From NCBI GenBank assembly GCA_900312665.1, contig ONZQ02000003.1, forward strand, positions 702,648 through 766,647: 64,000 bases of DNA. Direction: 5' to 3'. A model generated the notes under the pieces. It searched no databases. It saw only the letters and a list, made by a program, of their open reading frames with translations, and was not told where the DNA came from. Both the position numbers and the translations under genes were made by a program. Positions 21,155 to 32,157 of this stretch are shown here, one piece after another (positions within the stretch are counted from its first letter, which is position 1; each line of letters opens with the position of its first letter). This DNA is from Cephalotrichum gorgonifer (Eukaryota; Ascomycota; Sordariomycetes; Microascales; Microascaceae).

Positions 21155-24100
21155 GGCGGAGAGTTTCTGGACGTGAGATGTGGGAGTTATGCTTTGTCGT
21201 GAAAAGGTCTCTCGTCTAGGATCGGCTTCGCTTGGCTTCGCAGAAGCAGAGATAAAAATTTAGTGGGGCAGAAAATTTAGCGGCAGAATGTGGCATCCAT
21301 TCTGGGCGGTGAGCAGAGGGGTGGGGACGACCTTGCTCTGTAGCTTATGTAATAAAGCCTGTCCCCTGGAAATAAACTAATCTGCACAGACCATTTTCCT
21401 TACCACGCGTGGCGCAAAATGGTGGTTGGGGATTTGGCACAGCTGTCTCTGATCTCCAGGCACCAGCTGTCTTTCATCTCCAGCTGTCTCTCACTGGGCC
21501 ATATGGCACAGGCGGAGGACCGAAACTCACGGCGATACGGGCAAGCTTCGCGAGGGCCACGGTCACGACCACGAGTCATACAAGGTATCCCGCCGAGGCC
21601 CCAGGCTACTGGTATACGAAGCCGTCGGTTATCATGCATAAAGAATTGGCTCTTAGGTGTTCAGGACCTCGATTGCTTCGAGTACGAGCAGGGTGGCTCG
21701 CGAGAAAATGAAGGAGCCTAACTGGATAGTACCCGAAAAAAGCTGAACACCCAAAAGCAAGCAGATGGGGCCTTCGCCGACTCGCCATCTCGATCATCGA
21801 ACCTGAGGGGTGGGTGTCTTAACTTTCCCTCGCCGTTTGCGGAGTGCGTTGATTATCCCGTCGGACCACATACGCTCCTTAATAACCCTTGTATTATTTG
21901 GACGGACAACAAACACCGCCTGTCGTCTTCCCCCTGCGCTGCGAAGTTTGCTCCCCATCTTGGATGACGGGCCCACATCGCGATGTGACGTGTCGACTCA
22001 GATGCCAGTCACGAGGGTTTCATGAGAGCTATTATAGTGGCATCTTTCTGGACCCTCAGGAAAAGGGGTCGTTTGTCCAGGCGGGTTAAGAGCTAGCAAG
22101 GGGGCGGGATATTGTCTCATCGTACGAGAATTCGCGTTGGTGATACGGAGTACTCGTACCATATGCCAAGTATGACATGGGCCAATGGTCAGGGAATTGA
22201 CAGCCGAAAGTCTAGACCGAGAGTCTTTGATTCGGTCAGACAGATTGGGCCAGATTGGATGCCTACGGTTGCATCGTGACGACAGGTAAAGTTTCAAAAC
22301 CAAAGAAAGGGGTCGGATCTGACTTTGTTGCTTGGATGCAGCAGCAGCAGAGCAAGATCTCGCTAGCGAAGTCTTGTGCCACCTCAGACCCCTGTTCCAA
22401 GTATTGACGGCCTCGAGGAGGCGCCATCCGGTCCTATCATTCAAAGGATCGGCAAGCCGTCGGCGTCATCTGGTCACTGTTTGTGACCAGCTTAGAGAAA
22501 GTGGGTACCTCGATGACATTTTGGCACCGGGCGAATGCCTCCCACACATGATACGAAGGCCAACATGCAAGGAAGTGGCGGTGGCCGCATTAGACTCATG
22601 CGGCTCTTTCCCATGGCAGCTAAAACTCGCACGAGTGCGAGCAGTTCGCACAAGTTCAAGTACGAGCACGCATGTATGGAGACAGAGCACTTTTCGAAAC
22701 GGGTGGGATGGGATTGGGTCCATGTCTGTGCGTCCGGCACTTGTATCTTGTTGTGCAGCTAGCTCCGCTCCCGGGTTCTCGGATTACCATTGGCCTGCAT
22801 CGCCCCCCACGCGCGCACACACACACGCACACACCCTCACCGCTGCTTCGTCTCGGCCCGCCCAATGCGGCAAGGGACGAAAGCTCGAGCCTTGGCCATA
22901 TTTACAGTTGACGCACTAATACTACTACGGCGGAGAGAAAAGATGGGGGCAGTGGGTCCTAAAGTCACGATCCTCTCTGCAAGATGACACGACAGGCAGC
23001 AAGCACATCGCATCCTTCCTTCCCACGCGTCCAGTTCAGGTTTAATGGAGCTGTACGGAGGGCACGCATCCGTCGAATAAGGGGGCGAGTCACTCAGCTG
23101 CTGTGAACCAAGGGGTCAGGCTGTGACGGGCTGAGGTGACGACAGTGATGGGTTGGTTCCGTCCCGTCATAGGCCGCCCTGGGTCTGTTATTTCGCGCAC
23201 CATGAGACAAGTCGCGGATGAATCACGAAAACCCTGCGCCCCAATGCCCGATGTGATTTGGGGGCGTGGCAAGAGGCTTGATTCTGCGCCCGCGCTCAAG
23301 ATAATCGCACCGACCAGAGGCTGTCCACTCTCGGTCAACTCGTACAAGCTGTGCCTGTTGTTCCGGAGTAAACACTCGTCCGAGTGTCCAGGCCAACACC
23401 GATCGGCAAGGGGTATTTGCGGGCGGTAGCCCCGGTGGCCCGTGGGGTAAAGGCTTTTAAGCCGATGTTTTTGTGCTTGTGCAAGTTTGCCGTCGATCAG
23501 GATCAGCTCTCTTTCCCAGATCAGTTCATATCCTGTCATGCCCAAGCAGTGCCTTTACCGTTTGCGGCCTCTACTGATGATAACCCGGTGATGCTCCACT
23601 TGCTGCCGTTCAGCGCTTTGGGAGGAGGGGGAAATCTATACTACAAGCACACAAGTACGAAACGGTAGGTATGCCGCATGCGGCGAATGGTTTGCAATTC
23701 TGGCGTTGCGAGATTGGATGGCGCCAGGGTGACCGCGTCCCTGGGTCAGCTAACGAAGGTACCCCGAAGAGCGCAATTAAACCCTGCGCTCTGGGGGTCG
23801 CGGCCTGGCGATGACGCCCTAACCAGGATGAATCGGCGGCTACGTGACCTGGGCTGACCTGACCGAGCCCAGGTTCAATCCATCATGCCCTCGGTACGAG
23901 GGAACGGCAAATGGAATGGGGATTTGGGGAGAGGGGGGCTAGGAATTTCCATGTGCCTGAGCTCACTACGTACTCGTATAGTTGCCCTTGTTGATTTTTG
24001 CTCCTCCTCACGGAAACTCGTAAACTGCGAGGCGGGAAGGCAAACAAAATGGGTAGTCAGAGCCCAAATCTCCTTCCTTTTTTCTTTCAATATTTTTTTC

Positions 24101-24613
24101 TCTCCTGGGTGTGAGGGGAGGGGTGGAAAAAGTAAGTATACGGGCGGGACATTAGAAAAGGGCGCAAACACTACTCCGTACATAGCTACCCAAGCATCAT
24201 CACCAACCCAACTCTTAGTCCTTTCCTGGAAACACGGTGTATCGCGAGACGAAAAGTTAACCAAGCGCTCGGCTCGCTTAACCGCCTCCCACACGTACTC
24301 GTACTCATATTACAAACACTTGGCATATCAGTCCATCTTCTCCATTCCTGGTCCTGGCTCACCGTTGATCGGAGCTCGTTGATTTATTTTAGCGCCGCCG
24401 GGGCCGATTGATTATTCTCCACTTGGCGGCCGCCCCGCTTGCTCTCCTACGTTTACGTTTGCCCGCACGAGGACGAGTACTTGTTTGACGCCAGTGTTGG
24501 GCTCTCACTCCTTGGAAAAGGAGGAAGAAGCGGGAGTTCGGTCGTGGGAACATGGTTGTGAGCTCCCCGTGTCCTCGTATCCAGCACTGGATACCGGCAG
24601 ACTGCGGGAGGTG

Positions 24614-24635
24614 CATGTATTACCTGTAATACATG
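24614..24635. repeat. Inverted repeat, 10-bp arms, 2-nt spacer
   Basis: CATGTATTAC and its exact reverse complement flank CT. It is an almost perfect palindrome about 1 kb upstream of the receptor start codon. Confidence 0.9.
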
Positions 24636-24680
24636 GTTCCAGGTTTCCGGGCTGGTGTAAGTGACTAGTCCCGTGGTTTG

Positions 24681-24696
24681 ATACTCGTCCGAGTAT
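24681..24696. repeat. Inverted repeat, 7-bp arms, 2-nt spacer
   Basis: ATACTCG and its exact reverse complement CGAGTAT flank TC. It contains the same ACTCG/CGAGT core that recurs in other intergenic regions of this window. Confidence 0.9.
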
Positions 24697-24832
24697 ACAC
24701 ACTACTGCTCTCCTCGAGCGCAAGTATCCATGTACCTACTTAATACTAGGAAGTACAGCCTATTATGCCTGCTTCTCCAAAACCAACCCTGGTCTTTTGG
24801 GGTGGTACCGTGCCCCTGATGCCCTGCCTGCC

Positions 24833-24850
24833 CCATCCATCCATCCATCC
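24833..24850. repeat. CCAT microsatellite
   Basis: Four perfect CCAT units plus a partial one, upstream of the receptor gene. Confidence 0.9.
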
Positions 24851-24868
24851 CGCCTGCCACCCATTAGT

Positions 24869-24889
24869 TACAAGTAGTGTCCACTTGTA
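24869..24889. repeat. Inverted repeat, 7-bp arms, 7-nt loop
   Basis: TACAAGT and ACTTGTA are exact reverse complements around a 7-nt loop. An 8-bp palindrome, TACATGTA, follows at 24891-24898. Confidence 0.9.
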
Positions 24890-25102
24890 TTACATGTACA
24901 TACTGCTTGTATGTCTGATATTTTAATGTCTAATGTACAAAAGTATCTATCTCCCGACAACCCCCGGCACCCCTGCAACTTCCACCTCCAAATAGCTCCT
25001 AACTGCCTCCCCCCACCCCCTTCCCGCTGACCAGCCGTTTTTTTCCCTGGTATCGATCGTCAAAGTCTGTGCTCTCGGATCCACCCAGCTCCACCCATGC
25101 TC

Positions 25103-25127
25103 CCCGTTTCCCGTTTCCCGTTTCCCG
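25103..25127. repeat. Heptanucleotide tandem repeat (TTTCCCG x3 plus partial)
   Basis: Perfect 7-bp repeats in pyrimidine-rich sequence about 500 bp upstream of the receptor ATG, probably within its promoter or 5' UTR. Confidence 0.9.
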
Positions 25128-25626
25128 CTCCCCGTCCCCCATCGCCCGTCCACCTACCAACAATCTATCTCCCGTTGCTTGCAAAAGAAGGAACCGATCC
25201 TTACTTGGAGCCATCCCTCCTTCGAGTCTACGTGTACGCCCCTCGGTTCGGTCTTTCGTTCTACTTGTACTTCACCCCGCCGGCAACCCCTTCACGACAT
25301 TCTTGTTTCTTTCTTCTTCGTTGCTACGACTGAATTAACTGGACAAGTCTTCGTATTTACGGATACCTCGGCCGTGTATATTCATCCTGCAGCACTCACT
25401 AGGACAGAACGGTCAAAGGAGAAGAGGAGGGATATATTCGCAGGCTCTTCACAGGCACCGACCGCCTCTATCCTGCCTTCAGAAAGTTCACCTGCCGAGT
25501 TATCCATCAGATCGCCATCACCATGACGAGCCAGGCAACTCTCCGATAACGAATGCCGTCTACCACCAAACTCATCGCCTCTCTCGCGTCCGCCTTCTAA
25601 CACATCTAGTTGGGGAGCTTCTAGTT

Positions 25627-27454
25627 ATGGTGGCTACCGCTCATGGCACCTCGCTAGATGGCGGCGAAGGTATCTTCCGACGGAGAAGCGACAGCACCGA
25701 TATACCCTTCTCCATGAGCGAGGGCCAGGTCGACGCCCTGAAGCTCATCTCCCTCTGCGTCTCGACCGTGAGCGTCTTCATGGCACTCGTGACGTTTTAC
25801 TGGTTCCTGCGAATGAGACGTAGCTTCCGCCACGAGTGAGTCCTGATGCTCGCTCCTACCCCCCCTTCCCGAGCAGCCCATCAACAAGTTGAAGCCCAGT
25901 GGTGAGACGCTAATTCTCCTTTTTCCTAGTCTCATAATGCTCCTCATCCAGAGCGACATGTTCAAGGCCCTCTGGTTCATGATATTCCCTATTGTCGACT
26001 TTCTCCACGGGCCCGTACAGTCCTCCTCGACCTTCTGCCAGGTCAGCGGCTTCTTCCTGACAGTCGGCATCGAGTCCTCCGACGTCGCCGTGTTGCTCAT
26101 CGCCATCCACACGGCCCTGTATATTTTGAACCCGAAGCGGGCCCGCGGCGAATACGGGCTCTACCCCTACCGCCGGTTGGCCTATGCCGTCTTCTTCGCA
26201 TTCCCCATCCTCATGGCATCTCTGGCCTTCATCAACTCGCCAACTGGGTACCAGAACATGGGGGAGTACTGCTATCTTCCCCCCAAGCCCTCATGGCCCA
26301 AGGCGTTCCTGAGCTGGCTCCCTCGCTGGGTCATCCTGATCGCCATCCTGATCACCTACGCTTTTCTTTACATCTACGTGTCACGCCTCATGAAACGATT
26401 CAGCCAGGAGGGACCGAAGACCAACCACCCTGCGAAGCTCCGCGAGCAGCATGCCCGCAGGTCGAGTGACCCATGCATTCTGCCGCCTGTGTACCAAGGA
26501 TTCGTGGCATCATCGAGGCGTCAGTCATACGATGTCCGAGACCGCCAGAATTCCGTTTCGACCCTAACTTCCTTCGATTTCGAGCCAGCGCGAACCCCGT
26601 GCGAGACGACGCCACTCAGAGGAGATCGGAGAAACAACTATACGACCGGGTGGAAGTGGCTGGACCTCTTCCCTGCGGATCCCGCATCATCGAGCTCCCG
26701 GCAAGACCCTAACAGTTCGTCCGCGAACTTGTTCGACACGGGCGACGTGTACCCGACTACTCTGGCGCCCGCGCCTAAACAGCCGGAGGACAGTGTTCCA
26801 CCAGGCCGCCTCGGGGGGTTCCCGCTCCCATTGCCCGAACCCGTTGGGGGCTCCCAATCACACGACCACATATCTGCTCCGTATCCTCGCGCCGCCGCAG
26901 AATCTACCCGCCGCCCCTCATACAGCTCCACCATCTTCTCCAACATATTCACAACCGTCACTGTCCCCGTCCCGGACGGCGACCTTCCAAACATGAAGCA
27001 AACGCGCCACAAGATCCTCCAGAAGATCCGCCTGCTCTTCATATATCCCCTCGTCTACGTCGTCATCTGGATCCTCCCCTTCATCTCGCACGTCTTCACG
27101 TGGTCCCACGGCGGCCGCGAGGCACCCTTCGCGATCCGAGCCTCCGCACTCGTGAGTCTGTGCATCCAGGGAGCCGTCAACTCCCTCCTCTTCTCGGTAT
27201 GGGAGAAGCCGTGGAGACACGTGAGGGGAAATGGCAGCCCCGGGTGGGGGGGCGCCGGGGAGGGTGCTATGGTTGGACGGACGAGGGAGGAGATGATGGT
27301 CGACGGCAGGATTGCGAGGACTAGGCTGGGAGTGGAGATTGAGGAGAGGATGAGGAATGGGCAGCCGAGGGCGAAGAGGAGGAACATGGATTGGTGGGAT
27401 CTGTTTGATGTGGAGGAGAGCCTGGATGGTAATGGAGGCCCGCTTACGAGGTGA
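25627..27454 (+). CDS. Git3/Gpr1-type G protein-coupled receptor
   Basis: Putative nutrient (glucose/amino-acid) receptor of the plasma membrane acting through a G-alpha to cAMP/PKA. Exons are 25627..25835 and 25930..27454, giving 577 aa; the join reads 'RSFRHDLIMLLIQSDMFKA'. The first five membrane helices lie in about residues 35-260, matching the Git3 domain ('LIQSDMFKALWFMIFP'). A long, polar third cytoplasmic loop (about 210 residues, Ser/Pro-rich) is followed by the last two helices, starting 'KIRLLFIYPLVYVVIWILP' (Git3_C type), and a short basic tail. This 5+2 arrangement with a large loop is typical of Gpr1-like receptors. The leader upstream is long and pyrimidine-rich. Ligand cannot be inferred. 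Confidence 0.85.
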
Positions 27455-27969
27455 CCTATTTCCTTTGTTTCTACGTTCATTCTATTTCCTTTGTTTGTGG
27501 GCTGGCGTTGTGTATATAGGGGGAAGGGGTTGTGGGGGGAGTGCCGCTGAGAGGCATGGATCATGCATGGATTGGGACAACGGATATACCCCGGGAAACG
27601 GACGGTCACGGCTGATGGATGGTTGGGGTCTGGGAAAGGGCATTGCGTAGATTTTTGGGGTTCAGCATGTGCAGCGTTTACTGTCATTGGCGTTTTCGGG
27701 ACCTAAGCTGTCGTGTTTGAGTAGCTTTGGCATTGGGAGAGGAGACATGTATATAGGGAGCCGCTTGAGCTCATGTAGCTAGACGAGTAGCTTCGCAGCG
27801 CCGTCATTGTAGCAATATATGTCTATAACAATATCTGCTCATTATCCTACACCAGTGGAGCTCCTTACGTTTGAATATTGCATCTATCCTCTCGTCTAGA
27901 TCAGCCCTTCTCACCCCCACCTAGAAAATGCGCAGATGCCAACTCCCGGCGTCAACCGGGACATCCCAT
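27455..27969. other. Convergent intergenic region, no gene seen
   Basis: 515 bp between the receptor and the amidotransferase-like gene, holding both 3' UTRs. Nothing further recognised. Confidence 0.65.
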
Positions 27970-28772
27970 CTACTCCTCCAGGAACTTGACAAAGGCCCTC
28001 GCGATAGCCACCCCGTCATGCTCCAAGCCCACCCTCCGTATCGCGTCCTCGTACAACTCGTCCGAGACGGAGCCCATTCCATGCTGACGGTCAGCGATCT
28101 CCCTCACGATGTCCTCGGTGAACTCCGGGTGGCCCTGGATGGTCAAGTACCGGCCCGGGAGGCACATGGCTTGGACAGGGCAGGAGGGGGTGGATGCGAG
28201 GGCGTGGATGTTTGGGGGGACGGACTTGACCTCGTCGCGGTGTACTTGGTGGATTCGCTGAGCGTGTTAGCGGTGTGTGTGTGTGTGGGTTTAGAAAAAA
28301 AGACGGGGAGTGGGAATGTTACCATCTTTTCCAAGCCAAACACCTTCTTCCCCTCTTCGCTAAGATCGACCTCCGTGACAGCGAGCTCCCACCCAGCCTC
28401 GCTCACGCCGACACCAACCCCCATCGCCCTCCCGACGATCTGGTGCCCGAAGCACACGCCCACGACCCTCACCCTGCCCCCCTCGATGGCCCTCCTCACG
28501 TAGTCCACCAGGGCGAGGATCCACTCGTCGTCCTGGTACGCGCTTTGCTTCGACCCGGTGACGAGCACGGCGTCGACGTCCTCGAGCGCCGGGTACGCGG
28601 AGGTGTCTTTGAAGATGTGGTGGCGCGCGATGGCGAAGCGGGGGGCGAGGGCGGAGGGCGCGAGGGCGCTGGTTAGGAGGGAGGTGAAGAGGCCCGTGTA
28701 GTTGGAGTAGCGGGCTGCTGTCGTTGGTGCGAGGACGTCAGCCTCGAGGATGGCGAGGCGGATGGGGGCCAT
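27970..28772 (-). CDS. Class I glutamine amidotransferase-like protein
   Basis: Stand-alone GATase1 domain protein, 245 aa, probably cytosolic. Minus-strand exons are 28772..28323 and 28257..27970; the 65-bp intron joins 'LEKM' to 'RIHQVHRDEV'. The nucleophile elbow GVCFGHQ places the catalytic Cys at residue 107, and the His-Glu pair is in 'GHPEF' (His193, Glu195), so the triad is complete. No synthetase domain is attached. It resembles the small fungal group that includes yeast YLR126C, often annotated as GMP-synthase-like; the substrate is not known and could be a gamma-glutamyl compound rather than glutamine. The intron contains a (CA)n run. Confidence 0.85.
28273..28287. repeat. (GT)n microsatellite in an intron
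   Basis: Short dinucleotide run (CA on the gene's strand) within the single intron of the amidotransferase-like gene. Confidence 0.9.
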
Positions 28773-29527
28773 TTCTTGCGGATTGGCGGGGTAGGCGGGG
28801 GAGGGGGGTGTAGAATGCGGAGAATGCGGGGTGTAGAGCTCTGTGAATGTGGAGGATGCTGAGGATGTTAAGAGGGAAAGCGGAGGGGATATGGCTGTGA
28901 AGTGTTAAGTGTGACGTGGTGTGGTGAGGTATCTAGAGGGGAATAACATGCCGTAAGGCTTTAGAAGAATAAATGTGCATGTGATTATGTATGGATAGTA
29001 AGCGTTAGGTACGGACGACATCTCTAATAGCGAAAGGGGCGAATAAGAAGTGGGCCGTGTTGAGCGGGGTTGGCTTCTCGGAGCGACCGATGTGGGGCCA
29101 CGAAACGCCGCCACCACTCCGGCCCGCCATTTAGCGGGAGCGAGAACATTCCGGCCGGATGATAAAATTGGGGAGGTGGGCGAACTAGTGCACATGGCTC
29201 TTACGAATGACTATAATATCCCCTTCTTGAGAAAGTAACTAAGCTTACAGTGTCCGTCCTTCCGACATCCATCCGTTATACGGTATTAGTGTCACGCGAT
29301 CTATTACTTAACACGTCTAATCGTGGGGAGGAGCGTGGGAAGGGGAAAAAAGGCGCGAAGGAGACCCGCCAAATTCTGTTCAGAGTAAAGGGATTAATAT
29401 TCAGCATACCGGCTTACTCGTACGTGTTAGTGGAAAGCTACAATCTAAATATATCTAGCTGCCTCATACTCGCCAAAGAAAAACCGACCCTCGCCTACAT
29501 CGACGGGATCCCCCCGCTCTCATTCGA
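28773..29527. other. Intergenic region, no gene seen
   Basis: 755 bp between two minus-strand genes: the amidotransferase promoter side and the 3' side of the membrane-protein gene. Only short meaningless frames. Confidence 0.6.
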
Positions 29528-30824
29528 CTACCCACGGCCATTATCGGGCTGCTCGCCTCGTCCACTTTCCCGCGGAGCAAGCTTTATGGCGGACTGTTCC
29601 TCGGCGGAATCGTAAGACGGCTTCCACGGGATGGAGTCGCCGAGCCGGTCGGCCGTCAGCCCGGCCATGCCAGGGTTTCTCATGCCCGCCTCGACCTGGC
29701 GCTGGTAGGATACGTTCCGGAGCCTCTCGTGCTCGACCGGAGTGAGGCGAAGCTGTGAATGTCGCCCATTGGTTAGTACATGCGGGAGAGAGGAGAGAAG
29801 AGAAGAGAATAAAAGACACACTGGGCACAAGGCCGCTGAGGGGGGGGATCTTACATAAACCTCGATCCCGATGGCGTGGAGCGAAAAGGCAAGCCATATC
29901 GCCGGCCCAAAGGACAGACCCAGAGCCGCGCCGGCGGTCATAGCGCTGCCTCCGGACATATTCGCCTCGACGAGGACGTGCTGGAGGGGGTCCTTCCCGG
30001 AGAAGAAGTCCTCGCAGCCGTACTCGGCCCTGGTGCGCTCCTCGCCGAGGGTGTAGTTCACCTGCGCACACTGTCGCACGGCCCAGTATCCGCCGATGGA
30101 GCTGATGATCGTGGCCATGGTGATCTGGATGAATCGCAGGGTGATGATAGACGCGGCCTGGAAGGGTTTGTTAGTGGTGGAGGCACGAGTAGACCGGGAG
30201 GGGGGGTTCCAATGTGACAAGGGAATAAACAAGAGAAAAGAAAAGGAGATGCCGTGGTGGATATACGGGCGGCGGACATACATAGAACCACCCCCTGAGC
30301 ATCCAGGCCCTGTGCTGCTCTAGCTGCAGCCTCTTGATGTTGACGTATCCCAGGGCCAAGCACCCGACGAAGAGGATCCCGATAAAGCCGACGGCCAGCT
30401 GCACCTCGAGCGCCCCCCCGAAGGCGTTCCTGGCGGACATGATACCGCCCACGGTGCTGACTACGGACAGAAGCAGGACGACGTACCCGTTGACCCTGTG
30501 GACGAGTATGTACTTGTGGCGGATGGCGGGCACGAACTGGAAGACGACGAGGAAGGAGGCCGGCAGGACGGCGGCGAGGTGCATGATCAGGCCTTTCTCC
30601 ATGAGTCCCCTGGTGGAGAAGTAGCACTCGCCGATGCCGGGGTCGCCGCAGAAGATCCCGTAGTAGTCGAGGTATTGGAGGCGCGCGAGGGTGAAGCCCA
30701 TGAGGGCGCCGGCGAAGATGAAGAAGAGCACGAAGTTGTAGCCCTTGGAGAAGCCGATGGGGTTGTAGACCTTTCGGGCGGCGGCCACGAAGGCGTTGGC
30801 TGGGGGCCGGTTTGGCTTCACCAT
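29528..30824 (-). CDS. DUF2306-type multi-pass membrane protein
   Basis: Uncharacterised fungal membrane protein, 356 aa. Minus-strand exons are 30824..30282, 30157..29855 and 29752..29528, with consensus donors GTATGT and GTAAGA and in-phase joins ('RGWFYAASIITLRF', 'AIGIEVYLRLTP'). At least six hydrophobic segments are visible: 'YNFVLFFIFAGALMGFTLA', 'LIMHLAAVLPASFLVVFQF', 'VNGYVVLLLSVVSTVGGI', 'LAVGFIGILFVGCLALGY', one near 'ITMATIISSIGGYWA' and one near 'GPAIWLAFSLHAIGIEVY'. His residues in 'LIMHLAAV', 'IRHKYILVHRVNGY' and 'QHRAWMLR' sit as in DUF2306/cytochrome-b561-like folds, so haem binding is conceivable but unproven. The C-terminal tail is polar. Divergent from the Zn2Cys6 gene. Confidence 0.8.
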
Positions 30825-32157
30825 CTTGAGATTTTGTGTTCTCGAGAAACGGGAGTTGGAGATGGCTGGAGGGGATGGGGATGTGGTGCGCTGGCAGGGA
30901 GCTTTACTTGGGGAGGAATACAGTAGTGTACTATGTATGAGGACCGTCGGGGTTCTTATAATACGTGGGACCGTATCCTCGCGACGTGAAGCTTCGCTCG
31001 ACTTACACGAAATGCCGCGTTAACCGTGGCAGCCAGGGTGAGCTAGCTAATAAGTGGCAGTGCCGCGTGGAGATGCACCCTGGGAAATCAAATCCGATGC
31101 CTATGATAGGCTTCCATACTTTCATCCCCTGAGTCCTTCTTAGATTGAAAGGGGGTGTCTGCAAGCTATTCTTGTCATACTCATCCACGATTGCTCTCCG
31201 ACTTGGACAAGCGAGCCACGAATCCTTGCGGAGGTTGACTTACAAGTCCAAGTACACCAGCTGCCCCAGGATTATTCCCGATCGGCGGTGGGGATCTTAC
31301 GTGGTTGGCTGCATCCAGCGCAGAATGTTGCTGAATCCGGCTTAGCGTCCAGTTGTTAATATAATGGGGTCATCCGAGCGCGCTTACTTGTATGGAAGGA
31401 TCAGGGCAATGCCGAATACTCGAAGAAAGCTATGCTGCCTTACAGGGGAGAAAAAGGTTAATGGAACTGCGATGACTCGGTCAATAGTTTGTGTATGTGT
31501 ACTAAAGTAGTACGAGTAATATAGGCAAGCAGTATTCAACTACAGATATGCAGCCCAGCTGTGGTGCAATACCGGTATGGTGGGCTGGATACGTGTGCAA
31601 TACGATACTTGCGTCATACTCACACAGACACGAACGCACCTGCCTGTGCTCCGTGTAAGTCCCGACCAGCCTCAAAAGGCTGAACTGCTAATTTTAACCA
31701 CCGCTGAACTGAAATAACGTAATAAGCCCCTGGACTCATGACAAGTTCGATTTATGACAGTTTGCCCCGGAGAAGGGGCGGTGGGGGCGTCAGGTAACAC
31801 TGGCAGGATGGACCAGGTTTAATACGGGGGCTGTGGCAGCCGTCTGGCCTTCAATTACTGAAACGGGAGGGTTGCTTAAACCCGCTCCGATCCTATGCGG
31901 CCGCGTGTTAAAATCCGCTGTTGCCCGCCCGCGGGTTTTGATTCCTGAAGCGGGTCGAATCCACGCCGCATTGTTACCTTGATTGTTCTAGTCACTCTCG
32001 ACGCCCCCCCAAAAGCCGACGACCGTGGTTGTTGGTCTCGCTCTCTCTGTTCATCTCTCGTGAGACTAGGTTGACGAAACGTGGTAAAGAAGAAGAACAA
32101 ACAGGGAAGGGGACAAGGAGCAGGAAAAGGGAAGAGAGCAGCGACAGAAAAAAAAGG
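30825..32157. other. Divergent intergenic region, 1.3 kb, no gene seen
   Basis: Promoters of the DUF2306-type gene and of the Zn2Cys6 regulator. A TACGAGTA octamer occurs at 31511-31518, and the region is rich in short direct and inverted words. A tRNA T-arm-like string near 31951 does not fold into a full tRNA. Confidence 0.6.

Larger units (their letters stand above)
21155..25626. other. 4.5-kb region without a recognisable gene
   Basis: Lies between the esf1 promoter and the receptor gene. Several open frames of 60-195 codons occur on both strands, but none has a recognisable domain, a plausible gene structure or family resemblance. The stretch contains (CA)n-type and CCAT repeats, three inverted repeats (24614-24889), repeated GTACTCGT/ACGAGTAC octamers, and pyrimidine-rich leader-like sequence from about 24950. 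The last 700 bp probably include the receptor's promoter and a long 5' UTR. It is not strikingly AT-rich, so it does not look like a heavily RIP-mutated transposon relic. Confidence 0.55.

Noticed and set aside
22332..22919. Plus-strand frame of 195 codons in the 21-25 kb gap
   Set aside because: Includes translated CA-repeat and lacks any domain, splice support or codon pattern of the neighbouring genes.
23830..23885. Possible tRNA end (GGTTCAATCC with short stem)
   Set aside because: The T-loop is one base short and the upstream arms do not fold into a cloverleaf.
31900..31990. tRNA T-arm-like string (GTCGAATCC)
   Set aside because: Stem arms do not pair and no acceptor, D or anticodon arm can be drawn around it.
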